This document shows positions 4,920-10,209 of a stretch of 10,209 bases of DNA, piece after piece. The stretch lies in the NCBI GenBank assembly GCA_002347485.1, contig DDXM01000008.1:83450-93658 (forward strand). Direction: 5' to 3'. The translations under genes were made by a program, and so were the position numbers. The notes beneath the pieces were generated by a model that worked only from the letters and a program-made list of their open reading frames with translations, was not told the origin of the DNA and made no database searches. This DNA is from Anaerolineaceae bacterium UBA2260 (GTDB lineage: Bacteria; Chloroflexota; Anaerolineae; Anaerolineales; Anaerolineaceae). Numbering within the stretch: position 1 is the first letter of the stretch; each line of letters opens with the position of its first letter.

Positions 4920-6257
4920 ATGGATAAGAAAGAGCTGATGGAACGGGTGGCTGCGGATGGCGTGAAATTCATTTCCTTCCAGTTTTCGGATGTAACCGGC
5001 ACGGTCAAGAGTGTCGATGGACCAATCTCCAGGTTGGAGGAGGCGGTTGACCAGGGCTTCTGGTTTGACGGCTCATCGGTGGAGGGGTTCGCGCGCATCC
5101 AGGAGAGCGACATGCGCCTGGTGCCAGACATGGACACTTACGCCGTGCTGCCTTGGTCACCGGATAACCTGAAACGCGCGCGGCTCTTCTGTGATATTTA
5201 CAATCCTGATGGCACACCGTTCGCCGGTGATCCACGCGGTGCGCTGCGGCGAGCGCTGGCTGACCTGGAAAAGCGCGGCATGCGCTACATGGTCGGTTCT
5301 GAGCCGGAGTTCTTCCTTTTCCGCCGTAACGGCAGCACGGACATTCACCCCGTGCCACACGATGTGGGCGGCTATTTTGACTTCTCTCCCAATGACGAGG
5401 CTGTGCGGGTGCGCACCGAGCTGATGCATGCGCTCGACTCGATGGGATTGGAGGTGGAGGTGGGGCATCACGAGTGCGCCCTGGGGCAGCATGAGATCGA
5501 TTTCCACTTCAGCAACGCGCTGCGCTCGGCAGATAACGTGCTCACTTTGAAATACACGGTCAAGGCCATCGCGGCGCAGCACGGTCTGATCGCGTCCTTC
5601 ATGCCCAAGCCCATTTTCGGGATCAACGGCTCCGGGATGCACTGCCACCAGTCGCTCTTTGACCTCAAGGGGCGGAACCTGTTCTACGACGCGGCTGATA
5701 AATACAATCTTTCTCCCCTGGCGTATGGATTCATTGGCGGGCAGTTAAACCACGCCCGCGCCTTCTCAGTGGTCACCGCACCGACCGTCAATTCCTATAA
5801 ACGCCTGGTGCCCGGCTACGAAGCGCCGGTGTACGTGGGCTGGGCACAGACCAATCGCTCCGCGCTCATCCGCATCCCGCAAGCCATCAAGGGCATGAGC
5901 AGTGCCGTGCGCGCTGAACTGCGCTGCCCAGATCCTTCCTGTAATCCCTATCTGGCGTATACAGTCATGCTGGCGAGCGCGTTGGATGGTATCGAAAAGA
6001 AAATGCAGCCGCCCGCGCCATTGAATGATATCAATGTTTACGAACTTACCCGTGAAGAGCGCAAAGAAATGGATATTGTGGAATTGCCTGCTTCGCTGAG
6101 GGAAGCGTTGAATGAACTGGACGGGGACGAGGTCGTCAAGCGCGCGCTGGGTGACGAACTTTATACCGCCTTCACACGCGCCAAGTGGGCGGAATGGGAC
6201 GATTACCGCCTGAACGTGATGGATTGGGAATTGACCCGCTACCTGGAAACCTGCTGA
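4920..6257 (+). CDS. glnA: Glutamine synthetase type I (GSI-alpha-like)
   Basis: This enzyme makes glutamine from glutamate, ammonia and ATP in the cytosol as a dodecamer. The 445 residues match the short Bacillus-type GSI. Landmarks are WFDGSSVEGFARIQESDM (48-65, with Arg59 at the place of the feedback-regulatory Arg62 of B. subtilis), the metal and glutamate ligands GSEPEFF (Glu128, Glu130), HHECALGQHE (Glu185, Glu192), the NGSGMHCHQS loop (236-245), PGYEAPVYVGWAQTNRSALIRIP (298-320, with the flap glutamate) and RAELRCPDPSCNPYLA (331-346). The adenylylated-tyrosine motif of GSI-beta is absent; that region reads NVYELTREER. Feedback inhibition or RNA-level control is therefore more likely than adenylylation. 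AAGGAG lies six bases before the ATG. It sits alone behind a ribozyme-terminator leader and is closed by its own terminator. Identification is firm; the control by the leader is inference. Confidence 0.98.
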   Translation: MDKKELMERVAADGVKFISFQFSDVTGTVKSVDGPISRLEEAVDQGFWFDGSSVEGFARIQESDMRLVPDMDTYAVLPWSPDNLKRARLFCDIYNPDGTPFAGDPRGALRRALADLEKRGMRYMVGSEPEFFLFRRNGSTDIHPVPHDVGGYFDFSPNDEAVRVRTELMHALDSMGLEVEVGHHECALGQHEIDFHFSNALRSADNVLTLKYTVKAIAAQHGLIASFMPKPIFGINGSGMHCHQSLFDLKGRNLFYDAADKYNLSPLAYGFIGGQLNHARAFSVVTAPTVNSYKRLVPGYEAPVYVGWAQTNRSALIRIPQAIKGMSSAVRAELRCPDPSCNPYLAYTVMLASALDGIEKKMQPPAPLNDINVYELTREERKEMDIVELPASLREALNELDGDEVVKRALGDELYTAFTRAKWAEWDDYRLNVMDWELTRYLETC

Positions 6258-6262
6258 ACAAT

Positions 6263-6300
6263 AAGATCCCCGCTGCAAAAGTCGGGGATCTTCGTTCTTT
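6263..6300 (+). terminator. Intrinsic terminator after glnA
   Basis: A 10-bp stem AAGATCCCCG/CGGGGATCTT (6263-6272/6283-6292) with a 10-base loop is followed by CGTTCTTT. It lies six bases after the glnA stop and 18 bases before the end of the convergent uppP fusion gene. Confidence 0.85.
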
Positions 6301-6310
6301 CATGCGAGTC

Positions 6311-7885
6311 TCAGCGTTTCAGTTCACCCTGAATGCATGCCAGCCATTGCCGCGCCAGCTCCGGCGGTTCACCCTCCGTGATGGCGAGCAGCGGCAGCAT
6401 GACCGCGTAATTCTCCCCTGAATCGGTTAGATTGACCTGGAGGATTTTCTCATTGGCGGCTTTTTGGGGTAAAAAACCGAGCGCGGAGGGATCGGCGAGG
6501 ACGGCATCATTCATCGCGGCGGCATTTGGAACAATGATCGCGGCATTGCCAACCCGCGGTGACAATTCGAAGACACTTTCAAAAGCAGTTTGCGCGTTGC
6601 TGCCTTGCGGGTAGACCATCATTTGAATGGGCAGGTCAAGCTGGTCTGACGCAGGCAGTGTGTCATAGCAGTTGGGGCAGCTTGCGAGAAGGTCAGCCCA
6701 AGTGACAAGCGTTCCATCCAGAATATCATTGAGGCGTGCCAGGGGCAGCTTTTTAAGAGGATTATTTGGGTTTACGATAAAGATGAGCGGTTCTTCGACC
6801 AGGACCGCGGCGTAAGCTGGGCTTGTCAGAGGTTCACACCAGTAAAAATCGACGGTTGTGAGCAGATCCGCACGCAACTCCACTTCGCTGGTTGTTGTGA
6901 TGAGCGCGAGTTCAGGCAAACCTGCGGCGCACTCAGATGCTGCGGAAAGCAGCCAGTGTGTGGTGGTATCGGAGGTGATCTGCACGATCGAGGTGATGGG
7001 AGTGTCAGCCTGCAGCGCTATCGCAGGTAGATCCGCAGGCTCATCAAAGGATCCAGCTGTGGCAGGGCGAACGTTCGAGATGATCAGGACGGCTGATGCC
7101 AGTAGGACACAGTACGCGGCGAAGTAGACTAGCGAGCGTTTATTGAGGAAGGAAAGCAGCCAATGGATGGAGAGGTAACCAACCACTGCCGCGGCGATGA
7201 AGCCAACGATTAAAATCGGCAGGAAATCGCCGAGGTTGGGAACCTCCATCAGGTCAGGCACGCTGAAAATCCCGGCGGCGAGCATGACGGGGATGGACAT
7301 GAGGAAGGCGAAGCGGGCTGCGGCAGGGCGCTCCAGGTGGCGTAGCATACCGCCAGTGATAGTAGAGCCTGAACGCGAAATGCCGGGGAAAATGGAGAAC
7401 GCCTGGAAAATGCCAACCACCAGAGCGTCCAGCCAGTTCATCTGCTCCAACTTGCGGCTGCGGCGGCTGAAGAATTCAGATGCCAGCAGGAAAAGGGCGG
7501 TGACAAAGAGGAAGATCGCGGTGATGCGGGGATTATTGAAAGCCGCTTCGACCTTGTCCTTGAGGAAAACCCCGGCCAACCCGGCGGGAACGGTGGCAAG
7601 GATGAGGTACCACCCCATGCGCGCGTCAGGCGTCTCGAAGGGTTTACGTTTAATAAGTGCCTGTACGAACGCGCGGATGATGGTCCACAAGTCTTTGCGG
7701 AAATAGACAATCACCGCCAGCAGCGTGCCAATTTGTATAAGTACATCGAACGGAAAAACCTGGCTCTCCGGGATATTCCAATTAAGGATATAGGGAACCA
7801 GGACGAGGTGAGCAGAAGAGGAGACAGGTAGGAATTCAGTGAGTCCCTGGATGATTCCAAGGATGAACGATTGTAAAAAACTCAT
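6311..7885 (-). CDS. uppP: Undecaprenyl-diphosphatase (UppP/BacA) fused to a PstS-like solute-binding domain
   Basis: Residues about 1-272 are a complete UppP, the membrane enzyme that recycles undecaprenyl pyrophosphate to the monophosphate lipid carrier used for peptidoglycan and wall polymers. Signatures are QGLTEFLPVSSSAHL (13-27, with the Q/E-xxx-E motif Gln13/Glu17) and PGISRSGSTITGG (167-179, Arg171), amid several membrane helices, the last at about 253-271. Ordinary UppP ends there at roughly 270 residues. Here the same frame runs on for 250 more hydrophilic residues, which read like a periplasmic binding protein of the phosphate/tungstate type: EEPLIFIVNPNNPLKKLPLARLNDILDGTLVTWADLL and YPQGSNAQTAFESVF, then ALGFLP. 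The extra domain is probably extracytoplasmic. Its ATG overlaps the tgt stop (ATGA), with AAGGAG five bases upstream, so the two are translationally coupled. The gene symbol applies to the N-terminal part. Confidence 0.9.
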   Translation of the reverse strand: MSFLQSFILGIIQGLTEFLPVSSSAHLVLVPYILNWNIPESQVFPFDVLIQIGTLLAVIVYFRKDLWTIIRAFVQALIKRKPFETPDARMGWYLILATVPAGLAGVFLKDKVEAAFNNPRITAIFLFVTALFLLASEFFSRRSRKLEQMNWLDALVVGIFQAFSIFPGISRSGSTITGGMLRHLERPAAARFAFLMSIPVMLAAGIFSVPDLMEVPNLGDFLPILIVGFIAAAVVGYLSIHWLLSFLNKRSLVYFAAYCVLLASAVLIISNVRPATAGSFDEPADLPAIALQADTPITSIVQITSDTTTHWLLSAASECAAGLPELALITTTSEVELRADLLTTVDFYWCEPLTSPAYAAVLVEEPLIFIVNPNNPLKKLPLARLNDILDGTLVTWADLLASCPNCYDTLPASDQLDLPIQMMVYPQGSNAQTAFESVFELSPRVGNAAIIVPNAAAMNDAVLADPSALGFLPQKAANEKILQVNLTDSGENYAVMLPLLAITEGEPPELARQWLACIQGELKR

Positions 7886-9009
7886 GCGTGCTCCTTATGC
7901 TTGGTCGTGTAGCCCGTCAGGAATCCATTCGCGAAGTCAACAAATGTTCCTTCCAGGATGGCATTTCGGGCATTTTTCATCAATGTGACAAGGAATTGGA
8001 TGTTATGGATCGAAATGAGCGTTGAAGCCAGCATTTCTTTCGCGACGATCAGGTGACGCAGGTAGGCGCGAGTAAAGTGCTGGCAGGTATAACATTGACA
8101 GGTTTCCTCAATGGGCGACATCACCCTTGCGTTGGCGCTGTTCATCAGGTTGACTCTTCCATGGATCGTGAACGCAGCCTGGTGGCGGGCGAGGCGGGTG
8201 GGTAGTACACAATCAAAGATGTCGACCCCGCGCATAATGCCGTTGATGAGATCTTCGGGTGAGCCAACCCCCATCAGGTAGCGCGGCTTATCCTGCGGTA
8301 GCAGGGGATCGACAACCTCAAGCATGGCGTGCATCTGCTCCTTGGTCTCACCGACCGACAACCCGCCGATGGCAACGCCCGGCAAGTCCATGGAGGAGAC
8401 GAACTGGGCAGATGTCCGGCGCAGTTCCGGGAAGACGCCACCCTGGACGATGCCGAAGAGAGCCTGATCCGGGCGGGTTTTTGCCGCGACGCAATGCTCC
8501 AACCATGCGTGCGTGCGAGCCATGGATTTCTGGTTGTATGCCAGGTCATTGGGGACCGCGCATTCATCGAAGGCCATGATGATATCCGCGCCGAGTTTTT
8601 CCTGGATGGCAATCGAAACCTCAGGTGTGAAGCGGTGCGTGGAACCATCGATATGGCTCTTAAAAGTGACCCCTTCTTCATCCACCTTGCGCGTATCCGA
8701 GAGTGAAAAAACCTGGAAACCTCCGGAATCGGTGAGCATGGGGCCTTCCCATTGCATAAAGGAGTGCAAACCGCCATGTTCCGCGACCAGGTCAGCGCCG
8801 GGGCGCAGGTAGAGGTGGTAGGTGTTTGAAAGGATGAGGCTGGCGCCGGTCTCTTTAAGTTGGGCAGGAGAGACGGCTTTAACCGTCGCCTGTGTACCAA
8901 CCGGCGCGAAAACCGGTGTGAGAATAGTCCCATGGGGCGTGGCAAAAGTGCCCGCGCGCGCTGAACCCTGCCTGGCTAACAGGTCAAATTTAAATGTCCG
9001 GGTTGCCAT
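7882..9009 (-). CDS. tgt: tRNA-guanine transglycosylase (queuine tRNA-ribosyltransferase)
   Basis: Tgt replaces guanine 34 of GU(N) anticodon tRNAs (His, Tyr, Asn, Asp) with preQ1, the first tRNA-bound step of queuosine synthesis. The 375-residue length is normal. Visible are SNTYHLYLRPG (61-71), MLTDSGGFQVFSL with the general-acid Asp94, FGIVQGGVF (185-193), GGLSVGE (215-221), GVDIFDCVLPTR with the nucleophile Asp266, and the zinc site CQCYTC (Cys304, Cys306, Cys309) with His335 in SIHNIQF. Its start lies nine bases after the upstream transporter stop, and its end overlaps the uppP fusion start by four bases, so it is the middle gene of an operon. The only SD-like sequence, GGAGG, is 15 bases from the ATG, which is long. 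The alternative is leaderless expression from the TATAAT just upstream. Confidence 0.98.
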   Translation of the reverse strand: MATRTFKFDLLARQGSARAGTFATPHGTILTPVFAPVGTQATVKAVSPAQLKETGASLILSNTYHLYLRPGADLVAEHGGLHSFMQWEGPMLTDSGGFQVFSLSDTRKVDEEGVTFKSHIDGSTHRFTPEVSIAIQEKLGADIIMAFDECAVPNDLAYNQKSMARTHAWLEHCVAAKTRPDQALFGIVQGGVFPELRRTSAQFVSSMDLPGVAIGGLSVGETKEQMHAMLEVVDPLLPQDKPRYLMGVGSPEDLINGIMRGVDIFDCVLPTRLARHQAAFTIHGRVNLMNSANARVMSPIEETCQCYTCQHFTRAYLRHLIVAKEMLASTLISIHNIQFLVTLMKNARNAILEGTFVDFANGFLTGYTTKHKEHA

Positions 9010-9017
9010 AAGGGCTA

Positions 9018-9023
9018 ATTATA
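9018..9023 (-). promoter_or_regulatory. Possible internal -10 box before tgt
   Basis: TATAAT on the minus strand overlaps the stop codon of the transporter gene and ends eight bases before the tgt ATG. No convincing -35 is found at 16-18 bp (CCTCAT region). If used, it would give a nearly leaderless tgt-uppP mRNA. It may be chance in an AT-rich junction. Confidence 0.3.
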
Positions 9024-10209
9024 GCCTCCAATAAAGTTGGATGAGGAAAAGGATTAAAGCGAATGCAATGATGGTCAGCGGGAATCCAACTTTCAGGTAA
9101 TCCTTAAATCCATACCCGCCCGGGTTCATGACCATGACATTGACTGGATGACCCATCGGTGTGAGGAAAGCGAGGGAACTGCCCATCGCCACGGCCATGC
9201 CAAAAGGACGAGCGTCCAGGCCGAGGGTTTGAGCGGCTGCCAGTGCAAGCGGAATCATGACGATTGCCGAGACCTGGCCACCAATGAGCAGGGTGAACGT
9301 CATTGATAAAGCGAGAAAGACGGCGATCAAAATAATTGGGTGAACGTTTCCCAATAAATCCAACAAAGAGGAGACAGCTATGTCGGCTAAACCGGTCGAA
9401 TGCAGCGCGGTGCTCAGTGGCCATAGTCCTGCGATAAGAAAGATCGCTTTCCATTCGATCCCTCGGTAGGCTTCGTTCACTCTCATACTGCCTGTGAGGA
9501 TGAGCAACACAGCGCCAGCAATTGTCGCGAGCGCAACAGGTACGATGCCAATCGCAGCGACCAGAAGCGTGGCAAATGTAATAAGAATGGTGATCAAACC
9601 TTTACGCGGCAGCATCACCGCGTCAGGATCCTCCTCTAAAACCACGAGGTCGTCATTGTCGCGCAGGTTACGGATTTGCAATGCGGGACCTGTGACGAGT
9701 AAAGCATCGCCGAACTGGAGAGATAGGTCAGTGTGATCAGATTCGACGGGTTTACCACCCCGCCAGATACCCACCACGCTCAATCCAAATCGATCGCGGA
9801 AGTTGGATTCGCGCAGGTTTTTTCCGATCAAACGGGAATGAGGGCTAAGGATGATCACAGCGAAAGGATGAGACTCGTCAGTAATTTTTAACTCAGGAAT
9901 ATTAATCGTCATCACCTTCAGCTTTAGTGCCTCTGTGGTATTGTCGTTGAGTACGCCCCGCGCGACCAACACGTCGCCCGATCTTAGCGGCGTATACGCT
10001 TCTGGTGAGAGAATTGTTTCCTTCTTCCGTATGATGGCAAGGATGTTCAGGCGGTGATGTTCGTACCAGCATCCTTCTGCAAGAGTTTTATTCACAAGAG
10101 GCGAATCTGGTAACAATTCAAACTGAACCAGGTTCTTTTTTACCTGGTAAAGGTCGCTCAGGCGCTCAGTCAACGCGCGAGCGCTGGCGATGTTTTCAAT
10201 TTTATTGGC
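9019..10209 (-). CDS. SLC13-family (DASS) ion/solute transporter with TrkA-C domains, 3' part (start outside window)
   Basis: The frame stays open to the right edge of the window, so about 396 C-terminal residues are seen. The TTG at 10171-10173 is an internal leucine codon, not the start. The first half of the visible part holds two RCK/TrkA-C type regulatory domains (around VQFELLPDSPLVNKTL and AVIILSPHSRLIGKNLRES, each ending in GDVLV/GDALLVTGP). The second half is a membrane domain of several helices with the SLC13 signature region GMAVAMGSSLAFLTPMGHPVN followed by NPGGYGFKDYLKVGFPL. This arrangement (membrane half, two TrkA-C, membrane half) matches bacterial sodium:sulfate/dicarboxylate-type permeases of the YfbS/SAC1 kind. 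The substrate cannot be told; sulfate or a carboxylate is possible. It is the upstream member of an operon with tgt and the uppP fusion. Confidence 0.88.
   Translation of the reverse strand, partial: ANKIENIASARALTERLSDLYQVKKNLVQFELLPDSPLVNKTLAEGCWYEHHRLNILAIIRKKETILSPEAYTPLRSGDVLVARGVLNDNTTEALKLKVMTINIPELKITDESHPFAVIILSPHSRLIGKNLRESNFRDRFGLSVVGIWRGGKPVESDHTDLSLQFGDALLVTGPALQIRNLRDNDDLVVLEEDPDAVMLPRKGLITILITFATLLVAAIGIVPVALATIAGAVLLILTGSMRVNEAYRGIEWKAIFLIAGLWPLSTALHSTGLADIAVSSLLDLLGNVHPIILIAVFLALSMTFTLLIGGQVSAIVMIPLALAAAQTLGLDARPFGMAVAMGSSLAFLTPMGHPVNVMVMNPGGYGFKDYLKVGFPLTIIAFALILFLIQLYWRL

Noticed and set aside
10171..10173. TTG start codon for the transporter gene
   Set aside because: The frame remains open to the edge of the window and SLC13/TrkA-C proteins need an N-terminal membrane half, so this is an internal leucine codon.
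1..10209. CRISPR array, tRNA, rRNA or prophage/defence island
   Set aside because: No regularly spaced repeats, no tRNA cloverleaf, no rRNA text and no phage or defence domains were seen on either strand.

Overview
The window looks like a chromosomal segment of a Chloroflexota bacterium, most likely of the Anaerolineae type. The reasons are the Thr-Pro repeat linkers in a secreted protein, a lipoprotein with an NBR1-type Ig-like domain, a short thermophile-type S-adenosylhomocysteinase C-terminus, and a Bacillus-like (non-adenylylated) glutamine synthetase. The assignment is inferred from gene style only, as no marker RNA is present.

Layout: (1) 1-387, the 3' end of ahcY on the + strand, closed by a GAGA-tetraloop terminator and followed by GC-rich palindromic repeat DNA. 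(2) 605-3194 on the - strand, a tight operon recA > NBR1-Ig lipoprotein > membrane-anchored C39-like peptidase, with gaps of 15 and 22 bp, read from a TATAAT promoter that overlaps an SOS-box-like dyad. (3) 3268-4010, mostly non-coding, with a decayed IS200/RAYT-type transposase remnant and small repeats. (4) 4049-4513, a thioredoxin-fold peroxiredoxin-like gene with an in-frame TGA at the catalytic position (U-P-H-C). Hairpins directly after the TGA suggest a selenoprotein. A conventional gene caller would truncate it. (5) 4543-4902, a strong promoter, a glmS-type (glucosamine-6-phosphate) self-cleaving ribozyme, then an intrinsic terminator. (6) 4920-6257, glnA, not glmS. (7) 6311-10209 on the - strand, an operon of an SLC13/TrkA-C transporter (runs off the right edge), tgt and a UppP protein fused to a PstS-like solute-binding domain. 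The tgt-uppP pair overlaps by 4 nt.

Most notable are the ribozyme in the glnA leader, which would link amino-sugar level to glutamine supply instead of to GlmS itself, the probable selenocysteine redoxin directly upstream, and the UppP-binding-protein fusion. Two genes (the redoxin and tgt) have TATAAT boxes so close to their ATG that leaderless transcripts are possible.
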